A DNA stretch of 36,110 nt, taken from a bacterium. GTDB lineage: Bacteria; Auribacterota; JABMQX01. Made by a program: the position numbers and the translations under genes. This document shows positions 7,693 through 15,969 of this stretch, in pieces. Location: positions 1 through 36,110 of the forward strand of contig JAUYEE010000116.1 of NCBI GenBank assembly GCA_030691545.1, written 5' to 3'. The notes beneath the pieces were generated by a model. It was not told the origin of the DNA. It saw nothing but the letters and a program-made list of their open reading frames with translations, and did not search any database. Positions within the stretch are counted from its first letter, which is position 1; the number at the start of each line of letters is the position of its first letter.

Positions 7693-10368
7693 CTACTCGA
7701 CAATCGCGGTGGTTCCAACTCCCGGGGCGAGTTCGCCGGCTTCCTCTTTGCTTTCCCTGAGCCGTTGTTCGAGGCGCCTCTTCTCGGCATCGCTAATGGC
7801 CCTTTCCTCGGCAAGCTCGGTGCCTCGGGAAGTGATGAGCCTGGCGGTCACGAAAACGACGAGGTTCGCTTTGGAGCTCGTCTGCGCATGCGTCCGGAAG
7901 AATCTCCCGACGAAGGGAATGCTCCCTAAGAGAGGGACTTTGTCCTCGTAGGTCGTGGTCTTATCGGTGATCAAACCGCCCAGAACGATGGTTTCTCCGT
8001 CGTTGACGTGGACGGTGGTGGTGACGTTGCGTGTTTCGAAGATCGGCTGTTGAATCGGATAGATTTCGTTGCCGTAGTTGATCCACTTGACAAGGTCGGA
8101 CACCTCGGGCATCAGAACGAGGGTAATCATCTTGCCGTCGGCGCTGACCGACGGGGTTACGTTGAGGATGATCCCCACATCTCTCGTTTCCCAGTTGCCG
8201 GGGGTGACCATGAACACTTCACCGGAGATGAGGTTTGTGGTTCCGCCGAGACCGCCGCCGATGTTGATGGTCTCGGTGTCGTACTCGGTCGGATACGTGA
8301 GTTCCTGGATGACCTCGATCTGGGCCTGCTGCCCGCTGATGGTGGTAATCCGGGGCGCGGAAAGAAGCTCCGACCAGTCGGTCTGGTCAATGGCGTGCCA
8401 GATGAACTGGAACTCCGGTTCGGTCATGATACCGCGAAGCGACAGAAGCGTGGAGGAGTCGGCCGTGGGGAACTCCGTGGGAAGAAGTTCCGGGAAGTAC
8501 CGCGATACCGAGTCGGGACGGACGTTAAACTCGTAAGCTTCCCGGGCGGAGGACGGAACGAGCCCTCCCTTCCCACTGCGCGTAAAGCGGATAGGCGAAA
8601 GCATCCCGATCTCGAACGAATTCTCGTACCATCGCGTGTGGAGGAGCTCGACGAAGCGGGCTTCGATCTCGACCTGGAGGGCGGGCTGGTCCCAGAGGTT
8701 GACGAGTTCGCGGATCAGCACCATGTTGGTCGGCGTATTCGTAACGATCAGGGTGCCAGTTCGGGCGTTGTAAATGATGTTGGTGCCCCGCGGCCAGGGA
8801 ACGCCGCTTTGCATGAGATATTCCCTGATGGAGCCGGTGGCGCCCGGTTCGCCCGGTCCACCGAGAGTGGTGTTGTCGGTGACTCCGGGGCCGAACGTGG
8901 GGCCAGTGAACGTGCTACCGGGCCGCCCTGTGCCGGTGTCGGACCCGAGTTCGCTGGTTGCAGGGCGGAGTCCCTCCCCCAAGCCGGGTCGCTGGACAAT
9001 CCCGACACCGGTCGTGGCGAGCCGGAAAATCTCGGTCTCCAGAGCTTCCGGAGGCACCCAGTCCACGGGAACAATCACGATGGCGAAGTCTTCGACGACG
9101 TACTTGAGGTTTTTGTATCGAAGAACATACTTGAGGACTTGACTGAGGGGGACATTCGTCAGGCTGATCTTGATGCCGGTCTCCTGGGTGGGGGGCACCC
9201 AGGTTGTGGGCGTGGTTTCCGAAGTGACACCGGGGGTTGTGACACCCGGGCCGAACACTTCGCCCGTCGGGCCAAGGAATGTTCCCTCGGCGCCGGGGAG
9301 TCCGGTCGGGCCGGGCGTGGGGCCGGGCGTCATGGTTTCTCCGGGAAGGCCCGTGGTCGTTTCGAAAGGAGACAGGGGACGGCGATAACCCGTGAAGACG
9401 GCAGGGTCAATGACGATGTTGACTTCGGCCTGCTTGGAGAGGTATCGGACGACTTCATCGAGCTTGGCCTCCTCAAACTCGACGACAGGGATTCGGGTGT
9501 CAAGTTTCTTAAGGATTTCTTCCTTCTCGGGGGTGAGACCCGGACGCTCGGGCACCTCGATCTCCGTCGGGAGGACGCGGCGGCGGGGTCTGCGAGTCCA
9601 CGCTTCGTGAATCTCGGTCATCAATTCCTCCCGCACGGCCTGGTGCCACGCGCGGGCATAGCGGGTCAACTGCTCGCGGACCTGCTTGGCTCGCTTGTCA
9701 ATATCTATGTCATACGGGTTGAGCTTGTGCGCTTCCTCGAGAAAGTCCAGCGCCCGCTGGTAGTCCTTCCTGAGGATAGCGTCTTCGGCCTGAGCGAGGA
9801 GCTCCCTGGCGGAATCGGCGAAGGCCACAGCGGTGGGAAGCACAGGCGTCACGGCCTCTTCCTTTTTCTCGGCGGGGGTTGTTTCTTCGGGCTTTACGGG
9901 GGCTCCTTTTGCCAATTCCTCGATGGCCCTCTGCTGGAACCGTATGACCTGAGCATCGCCGGGGAAATCTTTCAGGAACGCATCGCACAGGTTTCTGGCC
10001 TCGGCGAATTTTTTCTTCTGCATCATGTCATTGATCTGGAAGACGCGCGTGGCGCGGAGCGTCTGCTGGTAGTCCTCGTTTTGGGGGTCGGCGGCAATAG
10101 CCGCTTTGAGGTCCTCAATGGCGACCTGGTAGTTGCCCTCATTGACGGCGCGGTCGGCGGCGGCGGCGCGTTTCTTCGCTTCGATTTTTTGTTCTTGCTC
10201 CTTGAGAGCTTTCTCCTGTTCGACGTCCACCGCGATTTCCGTAGCGGCTTTGAGTTCCTCTTCGGAGGGAAGGGCGACTTCCGCACCTTCACCGAACCCC
10301 ACTCCTCGCAAACCGAAAGCCACAACGGCTGAAGCCACAATCACCACCCATCCTGGCGTGTGTTTCAT
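7693..10368 (-). CDS. outer-membrane secretin (PilQ/GspD family)
   Basis: Secretins form the gated outer-membrane channel of type IV pili and type II secretion. The product is 891 residues. It has an N-terminal signal (about 1-27), Ala/Glu/Lys-rich helical TPR-like repeats (about 60-240), and an STN/N0-like domain split in two (about 296-326 and 398-452) by a Gly/Pro/Thr-rich linker. A second low-complexity linker (about 460-512) is followed by an N-type domain (GTLIVTNTPTNMVLIRELV, about 538-556). The secretin core runs from about 565 to 860, with the family end motif VPLLGSIPFVGRFFR and LVVFVTARLI. The tail is a charged helix. The ATG at 10368 has a strong AAAGGAGA about 10 bases upstream; the 25 codons before it are rejected. 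It is last in an operon with pilMN- and pilO-like genes. Confidence 0.93.
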   Translation of the reverse strand: MKHTPGWVVIVASAVVAFGLRGVGFGEGAEVALPSEEELKAATEIAVDVEQEKALKEQEQKIEAKKRAAAADRAVNEGNYQVAIEDLKAAIAADPQNEDYQQTLRATRVFQINDMMQKKKFAEARNLCDAFLKDFPGDAQVIRFQQRAIEELAKGAPVKPEETTPAEKKEEAVTPVLPTAVAFADSARELLAQAEDAILRKDYQRALDFLEEAHKLNPYDIDIDKRAKQVREQLTRYARAWHQAVREELMTEIHEAWTRRPRRRVLPTEIEVPERPGLTPEKEEILKKLDTRIPVVEFEEAKLDEVVRYLSKQAEVNIVIDPAVFTGYRRPLSPFETTTGLPGETMTPGPTPGPTGLPGAEGTFLGPTGEVFGPGVTTPGVTSETTPTTWVPPTQETGIKISLTNVPLSQVLKYVLRYKNLKYVVEDFAIVIVPVDWVPPEALETEIFRLATTGVGIVQRPGLGEGLRPATSELGSDTGTGRPGSTFTGPTFGPGVTDNTTLGGPGEPGATGSIREYLMQSGVPWPRGTNIIYNARTGTLIVTNTPTNMVLIRELVNLWDQPALQVEIEARFVELLHTRWYENSFEIGMLSPIRFTRSGKGGLVPSSAREAYEFNVRPDSVSRYFPELLPTEFPTADSSTLLSLRGIMTEPEFQFIWHAIDQTDWSELLSAPRITTISGQQAQIEVIQELTYPTEYDTETINIGGGLGGTTNLISGEVFMVTPGNWETRDVGIILNVTPSVSADGKMITLVLMPEVSDLVKWINYGNEIYPIQQPIFETRNVTTTVHVNDGETIVLGGLITDKTTTYEDKVPLLGSIPFVGRFFRTHAQTSSKANLVVFVTARLITSRGTELAEERAISDAEKRRLEQRLRESKEEAGELAPGVGTTAIVE

Positions 10369-10508
10369 GGTGTGCCTATCTCCTTTCGATTGTTCCCAGC
10401 GGCCGGTGTCCGCAACGGTCAAAGGAATTTCTCTATTTGTCAAGGCAAGTGTGGTTTTGTGTTTTGCCTTTCTTCTCGGTCAGACCATCGAGCCCCCCAG
10501 AAGGCGTG

Positions 10509-11027
10509 CTACCGAGGAGCAGCGCGCGGGAGAAAGGGCGCCGCGCTGCCGATGTCTCCGGTTCGGAGACGGAAGACCTTCGTGACAAGTTCCTCGGGCA
10601 TCGCTCTTCCCATGGGGACAATCACAATAGCATAGTCGTCAACAATATACCTCAAATTCTTATACCTCAAAATGTATTTCAAGACAACCCCCAAAGGCAC
10701 ATTTTTCAGATGGAGAGTAATGCGCGTTTCGTCGGGGGTGATTGGGGGTGCGCTGGGCCGGGGCGAAGGGGCGGCAGGGAGCGAGGGCGCGGCTGGCGGG
10801 GCCGTGGAAGCATAGACGGAAGGGTCTATGACGATGTTGACATCGGCTGCGCTGGCGAGAAATCCCACGGCCTCGCGGAGGGTGACGTTGTCGAACTTGA
10901 TTTCGGGGAAGAGGATGTTGAGGCGCCCGCGCGGGCCGGAGCCGCGCGCCGGTTCGGCGGCTGTGCCAGCAACGGCGAAGGCGAGCAGAAACAAGAAACA
11001 GAAGTGTATTCGAGCCATCGTTTTCAT
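10509..11027 (-). CDS. stand-alone secretin N-domain (STN-like) protein
   Basis: This 172-residue exported protein has a signal peptide (about 1-24) and then a single domain that closely copies the N-domain of the neighbouring secretin. NIVIDPSVY (64-72) matches NIVIDPAVF, and VLKYILRYKNLRYIVDDYA (115-133) matches VLKYVLRYKNLKYVVEDFA. The two halves are separated by a Pro/Ala-rich linker (about 75-97) at the same point where the secretin carries its Gly/Pro/Thr linker. There is no channel domain. It most likely arose by partial duplication and may act in the periplasm with the secretin ring; this role is inference. Its ATG overlaps the stop of the preceding gene (ATGA) and has little Shine-Dalgarno of its own, so coupled translation is likely. 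The secretin follows after 140 bases. Confidence 0.8.
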   Translation of the reverse strand: MKTMARIHFCFLFLLAFAVAGTAAEPARGSGPRGRLNILFPEIKFDNVTLREAVGFLASAADVNIVIDPSVYASTAPPAAPSLPAAPSPRPSAPPITPDETRITLHLKNVPLGVVLKYILRYKNLRYIVDDYAIVIVPMGRAMPEELVTKVFRLRTGDIGSAAPFLPRAAPR

Positions 11028-11995
11028 CGGGTTGGGCTCACAGTGGCGACAGCCCTCCTCGGTGCGACTTCTAATACGAGTTCCTCGCCATCTTTTCCTC
11101 GGAAAACAACCTTCTTCTCCCTGTCGTTGACCTCGACGACATCATAGACTCGCTTCTCGCCCTCGAGCTCGCGAAGCTGGAACTGGGCGTACACCTCAAA
11201 GAAACTTTGATCGGAGGCAACCTTTTCGCCGCGGTGGTAGATATCCCACCTGCCCTGGCCGGCGTCGAGCATTGCCATGGCCTCTCTTTCGCGGACGATT
11301 GTCCCTCTCTCGACGATGAGGGGTTCCTCGCCCGGCTTCTGGATGGTCAGGTAGTAACGGTCCTCCGTTCGACGACCCATCTTCGGGTCGTTCACCTCGA
11401 CCTCCTTCTTATCCAGGGGACGGAGCCAGTACCCGCGGAAGGTCTCGCCGAGGGGGACGATGCTCATCTTCGTGCCCATTCCCCAGTGCATTTGAAGGTC
11501 GAACCGAAGCTTGAAGGGGTTCTCGATGAAGCCCTTAAAGAGAATGTCCACGGGTTTTCGCGTGATTTCGGTGACGCGGAAGGGAATCCCTTGGGGCAAA
11601 GGTTCTTCTATCGGCGGCTTGTCGCCATTCTCGTCGCTGCCCGCGTGCCACCGGAAGTTGCAGTTAGGGCACTTGGCGGCTGTTTCTTTGACGATCCAGC
11701 CGCACTGGGGGCACTGCTTTTCCCCTTGCCCGGGGGCGATTTTCTCGGGGTCGCTGGTGAAATCAAGCGTCGCATCCGGCTCCTCAGGGTTGGCAAGCTT
11801 GTTCAGGACGAACCGCTCCTTGTGAAGCTCCACGGGCACGGGGAAGGGCTTTCTGGGGATGGTCGGAACGCGGGTGTCGTCGCTCGGTTTGCTCATGACG
11901 ACGCGAGAGGCCATCACAATAAACAGAGCGAGGAACAGCAGGAAGATGATTTTGTCGAAGTAACTGATGAGAATCTTTTTGTAGTCGGTGGCCAT
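11024..11995 (-). CDS. membrane-anchored zinc-ribbon protein of the pilus operon
   Basis: The 323-residue protein has a short Lys-containing N-terminus, one transmembrane helix (about 16-34) and a long soluble part. A four-cysteine ribbon lies at residues 95-112 (CPQC, ten residues, CPNC). By the positive-inside rule the N-terminus is cytoplasmic, so the ribbon would face the periplasm. The C-terminal half is beta-rich (RGYWLRPLDKKEVEVNDP, YDVVEVNDREKKVVFRGKDG) and suggests a PilP- or GspC-like linker between platform and secretin. I do not recognise a specific family. The ATG at 11995 is supported by GGAGG/GGGAG upstream and by the transmembrane helix directly following; 40 earlier in-frame codons are rejected. 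It starts 19 bases after the PilO-like stop and overlaps the next gene by four bases. Confidence 0.75.
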   Translation of the reverse strand: MATDYKKILISYFDKIIFLLFLALFIVMASRVVMSKPSDDTRVPTIPRKPFPVPVELHKERFVLNKLANPEEPDATLDFTSDPEKIAPGQGEKQCPQCGWIVKETAAKCPNCNFRWHAGSDENGDKPPIEEPLPQGIPFRVTEITRKPVDILFKGFIENPFKLRFDLQMHWGMGTKMSIVPLGETFRGYWLRPLDKKEVEVNDPKMGRRTEDRYYLTIQKPGEEPLIVERGTIVREREAMAMLDAGQGRWDIYHRGEKVASDQSFFEVYAQFQLRELEGEKRVYDVVEVNDREKKVVFRGKDGEELVLEVAPRRAVATVSPTR

Positions 11996-12014
11996 GGTAC
12001 TCCCTCTGCCTCCG

Positions 12015-13262
12015 TTAGTTACTTGCGGTTGTTGTGGAACCGGCTGTCGCTTTGGTTTTCGTATCCTTCGGTTGGGCCTCGGCGAGAAGTTTCTCGTTGA
12101 ACTGGACGAAGTCAATGAGCATGGTGACCTCGATGAGATTGTAGCCCGGCGGTCTTGCCTCGCCCTTGTATTTCAGTCGTTTCTGGTATTCAAGCCAGGT
12201 TCGGTCAAATTCCGCCTGGACGCGCTCTCTCTCCTCGGCGGCAATCTGTTCGCTCAACCTGCGTCTGAGGAGGTAGATTTTCTTCTCCTCAGGGCTATAG
12301 GCGCGCCAGATGGCGAAGAAGGCCAGCGCTTCCGGGCGGTTTCGGCTGTACCAGGAGACGGCATCGGGGAAGTCCTCCGGGATGATTCCTCCCATGCCCT
12401 TGGCGGCACGGGCCCGGGCGTCTTCTCGGCGCAAGTCCCTGTCCTGCTCTCGTTCCCCGGGAACGGTGTACCAGAAGTCGTTGATGAGAAGGAAATTCCT
12501 GGGGCGTCGGAGGGTCTGGCCGAACTCCTTGACGGTGATTTTCCCAGGGGTCACGAGAGCTCGCATGAACTGGGCGAGGGCCGGATACGTGCACGTGAAG
12601 CGGACGCGGAAGGGGACCGTATCGTAGAGGTCGGCCTTGACGCGGGTCCTGGCGCGGCGGCCGGTGGTCGCCTCCATTCCCACACGGACACTAATGTTGG
12701 ACGCTCCTTCTTCCATGAGGGCGCTATCCCGTCGGGCCATGTAGCTAATGGTGTGAACGTTGCTCGCGATGAGGAGTTGGGCGATGTCGGTGGCCGCGGA
12801 GAGCTCCCTCTGCAACTGAATTATGTCTTCCTCGCCGGGCCGCGGCGGGGTCACCTTGTATTCGTCGAAGCCAAGATACTCCGCCTTCGGGTCAATCCGG
12901 ATTTTTCGGTCGAGGGCGGACGCGGCCAGGATAATCATGCCGCGGGTCTCACTCAACTTGCCGAGGAACCTCGGCGGCGTCCATTCCTCGGGGGGAACGT
13001 AGTTCCACCTCAGCACTTGCTGGACAATCTTCTGGAAGTTTTCCTGGATGACCCCCCGCTGTTTCTCGACGAATTGCCTGTGCTTCTCGGTGGGCATTTT
13101 GATCCGAAGCCCACTGAGGTTGTCCCTGGCGGTTTCCACCTCCGCACCGAGGGTTTTGACTTTGTCCGCTTCCTTTTTGTAAAAGTAGGCGGAGGCGACA
13201 AGAGCTACGCCCAGGACCCCGATAGAGATATAGAAACCGGAAATGCGCTTCAGTGCTTTCAT
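12015..13262 (-). CDS. PilO / Amuc_1100-like inner-membrane pilus assembly protein
   Basis: The 415-residue protein has a transmembrane helix at about 9-28, a coiled coil at about 29-90, and periplasmic alpha/beta parts, the layout of PilO-type proteins that link the inner-membrane platform of type IV pili to the secretin. Its length (PilO is usually near 200 residues) and its place beside a PilM-type gene and a secretin match the longer Amuc_1100-type proteins of Akkermansia and relatives. The C-terminal half contains a charged insertion with Arg/Glu-rich helices (EEKKIYLLRRRLSEQIAAEE). The ATG at 13262 has AAGGA about 9 bases upstream. It follows the tiny membrane gene by 12 bases and precedes the zinc-ribbon gene by 19. 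Assignment rests on architecture and context more than on motif identity. Confidence 0.72.
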   Translation of the reverse strand: MKALKRISGFYISIGVLGVALVASAYFYKKEADKVKTLGAEVETARDNLSGLRIKMPTEKHRQFVEKQRGVIQENFQKIVQQVLRWNYVPPEEWTPPRFLGKLSETRGMIILAASALDRKIRIDPKAEYLGFDEYKVTPPRPGEEDIIQLQRELSAATDIAQLLIASNVHTISYMARRDSALMEEGASNISVRVGMEATTGRRARTRVKADLYDTVPFRVRFTCTYPALAQFMRALVTPGKITVKEFGQTLRRPRNFLLINDFWYTVPGEREQDRDLRREDARARAAKGMGGIIPEDFPDAVSWYSRNRPEALAFFAIWRAYSPEEKKIYLLRRRLSEQIAAEERERVQAEFDRTWLEYQKRLKYKGEARPPGYNLIEVTMLIDFVQFNEKLLAEAQPKDTKTKATAGSTTTASN

Positions 13263-13274
13263 GGCGGCGCGTCC

Positions 13275-13418
13275 TTATTGCAAACTCATCTCAAGCTTTT
13301 CGATATCAGCTTGCCGTTTCGTGAATTTCCTTGTGTGTCTTACATAGAAAAGCGCGGACGCCGGGATCGCCAGTATCGGAATCGCTGCCGAGATGCAGTA
13401 ACTGTATTTCCGTTTCAC
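13275..13418 (-). CDS. 47-residue single-helix membrane protein
   Basis: A small open frame fills the gap between the PilM-PilN gene and the PilO-like gene. It begins with GTG, overlapping the upstream TGA as GTGA (13415-13418), and ends with TAA at 13275-13277. The product starts with the basic stretch MKRKYSY, has one hydrophobic helix of about 18 residues (from CISAAIPILA to ALFYV), and ends in a charged amphipathic tail (RKFTKRQADIEKLEMSLQ) that could form a short coiled coil. Start-stop overlap, frame-perfect packing and a sensible membrane topology argue that it is real. It may be a small platform subunit working with PilN or PilO, whose topology it copies. I know no named family for it. 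Confidence 0.62.
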   Translation of the reverse strand: MKRKYSYCISAAIPILAIPASALFYVRHTRKFTKRQADIEKLEMSLQ

Positions 13419-15958
13419 AGCATCTCACTCTTCTTGGCGTAATCGAACTCTTCAGCGAGGCGTGCCAGGATTTTGAAGCGAGCGACTCGTTCTCCGGGCA
13501 AGGGCGTCTCCACCTCGCTGATGTAAACTTCGTCGAGGTACCCCAATGTCTGCACCGTCTTGGTTAACTTTTCCGTCGTTACATAGTCAATCGGGCAAAT
13601 GGAGATTTCATTTCCCACGATCCGTCCATCTATGAGCCAGTCCGGCCTCCTTCCCCTGCTGCCCTTGATTCGTCCCAGCTCGACCCAGTTTTCCGCCGGG
13701 GGGGCCTCTTCCGCGGCTTTGGAAGGAGCCGCTGTTCCGGTACCAGCGGGGGGCGGCGCTGGCACTTCCGCGGGGGGCGTACCGGAGGCCCCTGCGGTGG
13801 GTGTGGTTACCGCTGCTGGAGGTTTCGGTTCCGCTGCTGGAGGTTTCAGTGTGGCTTCCGGAGGTTTTGGCTGCACTGCCGGTTCGGTTGGCTTTGGCTC
13901 GGAGGGAGTCGCGGGCGTTGGGGGCTGCGATGTTCCGTCGGCGGATTCTGCCTCAGGTCCGGCGGCGCCAGAGGCTTCGGTCTCCTCCTCTTCCAGAGGC
14001 GGCAGGATCAGTTCCAGGTCCGTGTCCCCGGGCGAGATAAGCCCCTCAAGGACAATGTCAGACGCGGCTTCATCCCAGCGGAATCGGTAAGCCTTCGCGG
14101 GGCCAGTGTCAGGGGAAACGGGATAAAGGATGCCGGTGGCTTCGTCCAGGCGGAAGCGATGTCCGCGGGTGCATTCGAAGCGCTCGCCCATGCGGTCGAG
14201 GGCGTTCATGAACATCTCAACGCGGTCAGTGGCTCGGCCGCCGGATCGCTCCCCGGTCGCCTCGGGGGGGATTTTGACGAAGCCCGAGAGAATAACCCAG
14301 GGACGGGTGTCAGGGCCGGAGGCGGTGGTCTTTCGGGTACGAGAAGAAGATGGGGGTCGGTAGAGGGAGGGCAACTGCGGTCCGCCGGTTTCCCAGGCCT
14401 CGCGGATCTCAGTAGCCCATTCGGCGGCGACCATTTCGTTGTTGGTGATTCGCAGCCCCGTCAGCCAGATATAGTTTCGCTGCCCTTTGCCGGCAGCTTC
14501 GGCCTTGGTGTTCTTGAGGTCTTCGATGAATTGCACCCAGTGGAGCCGGGCCATCTGGACCTGGGCGATGGCATCTATCTTCTCACCGACTTTCTGAATG
14601 TCGTTCTGGACGGTGCTGATTTTGTTATCTATGACAACTTCTTTGTTATAGAGGGCTTCGAGCTCTTCCTTTCGTTTCTTGAGGGTGGGGACGCTGGGGA
14701 GAAGGGCGGGAGCGGCCTTGCGGATGGAGTTGACGAGCTTGTCGAAGGTCGGAGAATTGTCGCCGTGGGTGATCTTCTTACCGAAGGCCATAATGAGGAA
14801 AGTGGCCACGAGCAGCCAGCCCGCGGCCACGAGGAGTTTTTTCTTTCTCGAGAGTTCCCTCTGTACGGCGAGGGATTTCGGGATGAGGTTGATACGGATT
14901 CGGGCCATATCGGCGCCGCGAAGGCCCAAGCCGACGGTGCCCGCGAGAAGGTGACCATATTGATTGAGCTGCGCGCGGTCCAGGGAGCGGCCGACGCCGA
15001 TTTTGTCGAGCGGGGACAGCCACCCCACGTCCACCTTGAATCTATCGGAGAGGAAACGACCGAAGAACTTCAGGCGCGCGCTCCCTCCGGACAGAAGAAT
15101 CCTGCGGACGGCGGAATGGCCGGCCTGGCTGCGATAAAAGCCGATGGAACGTGCGAGTTCCGCGTACATGCGGTCAATGAAGGCGCCGGCGACGCGGGAG
15201 GCCCGGCGTTGCTCATCGGTGGCGTCTTCGGGCTCCCCGGCGGAGGTGCCGGGCACCCAGGCGGAATACTTGAGCTTCTCGGCATCCTGTTCGTCGAGGT
15301 TCAGTTCCTTGGCGATGGCGGAGGTGATGCTGTCGCCGCCGATGGGGACGGTTCTGGCCCAGAGGTCATCCCCCTCGCTGATGATGAGGTTGGCGGATTT
15401 GGCCCCGAAGTCAATGACCGCGGTGCACTCGGCGAACTCTTGCTCGACATGGCGCAGGCAGTTGTAAACGCAAAGGGGGGCGACGTCGAGAACGCCGACC
15501 TCGATGCCCGCTTTCCTGCACTCCTGGAGGAGGGAGCGGATGATGTCATTTTTGGCGGCGACGAGGACGATGTCAATCTCCCCGGTGGGGGTTTTGCCGA
15601 TGATGTTGTAGTCCCATTCGACATCCTCGATGGGGAAGGGGACCTGCTGCTGGGCCTCGTACCGTATGATCTGAGTGACTTTCGCTTCCTCGACGGCTGG
15701 GAGTTTGACGAATCGGGTGAAGACCGACTGCCCGGAGATGGACACGAGGATTTTGTCGGTCTTGATTTTCTTGGCGGAAAGGATGGACTTCATCTGCCTG
15801 GCGAGGAGGCGGTTTTTCTCCTCGAGGGCGGCCTCCGCAGGGCAGGCCAGCGGGGAGACATCGAAGTCCGTCAACTGGATACGATTGCGTTCGGCGACGA
15901 ACACCGCCATTTTCAGGAGCGAGGAGCCCGCGTCAAATGTTACAATGGGTTTCGCCAT
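13415..15958 (-). CDS. pilM: PilM-PilN fusion protein with extended Pro-rich C-terminus
   Basis: The 847-residue protein joins two normally separate type IV pilus platform proteins. Residues 1-350 are a complete actin-like PilM, with nucleotide-binding segments TFDAGSSLLKMAVF (about 7-20), VIDFGAKSANLII (181-193) and LLSGGSARLKFFGRF (288-302). Residue 351 begins a typical PilN: MARIRINLIPKS, then a transmembrane helix (about 374-392) and a coiled coil (about 425-475). In two-gene systems the PilN N-terminus (INLLP) binds in a groove of cytoplasmic PilM, so the fusion makes that contact permanent. The periplasmic part continues with a PilN-like domain interrupted by a Pro/Ala/Glu-rich linker (about 695-775) and a final globular segment. 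The start at 15958 has GAGGAAG upstream. It lies 11 bases after the preceding gene. Confidence 0.88.
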   Translation of the reverse strand: MAKPIVTFDAGSSLLKMAVFVAERNRIQLTDFDVSPLACPAEAALEEKNRLLARQMKSILSAKKIKTDKILVSISGQSVFTRFVKLPAVEEAKVTQIIRYEAQQQVPFPIEDVEWDYNIIGKTPTGEIDIVLVAAKNDIIRSLLQECRKAGIEVGVLDVAPLCVYNCLRHVEQEFAECTAVIDFGAKSANLIISEGDDLWARTVPIGGDSITSAIAKELNLDEQDAEKLKYSAWVPGTSAGEPEDATDEQRRASRVAGAFIDRMYAELARSIGFYRSQAGHSAVRRILLSGGSARLKFFGRFLSDRFKVDVGWLSPLDKIGVGRSLDRAQLNQYGHLLAGTVGLGLRGADMARIRINLIPKSLAVQRELSRKKKLLVAAGWLLVATFLIMAFGKKITHGDNSPTFDKLVNSIRKAAPALLPSVPTLKKRKEELEALYNKEVVIDNKISTVQNDIQKVGEKIDAIAQVQMARLHWVQFIEDLKNTKAEAAGKGQRNYIWLTGLRITNNEMVAAEWATEIREAWETGGPQLPSLYRPPSSSRTRKTTASGPDTRPWVILSGFVKIPPEATGERSGGRATDRVEMFMNALDRMGERFECTRGHRFRLDEATGILYPVSPDTGPAKAYRFRWDEAASDIVLEGLISPGDTDLELILPPLEEEETEASGAAGPEAESADGTSQPPTPATPSEPKPTEPAVQPKPPEATLKPPAAEPKPPAAVTTPTAGASGTPPAEVPAPPPAGTGTAAPSKAAEEAPPAENWVELGRIKGSRGRRPDWLIDGRIVGNEISICPIDYVTTEKLTKTVQTLGYLDEVYISEVETPLPGERVARFKILARLAEEFDYAKKSEML
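13810..13872 (-). repeat. 21-bp tandem repeat in the Pro-rich linker of the PilM-PilN gene
   Basis: Three adjacent 21-base units (13810-13830, 13831-13851, 13852-13872) encode seven-residue repeats of the type KPPxAxx. The first two units are identical over their first 18 bases; the third is diverged. The array keeps the reading frame and extends a flexible periplasmic linker. Repeat-unit slippage could change linker length between strains. Confidence 0.7.
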
Positions 15959-15969
15959 AACGCTTCCTC

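Noticed and set aside
8008..10332. 774-codon open frame on the plus strand opposite the secretin
   Set aside because: It is an antisense shadow produced by strong third-position GC bias. The minus-strand frame has unmistakable secretin motifs, and the plus frame has low-complexity, acidic, non-protein-like sequence and no ribosome binding site.
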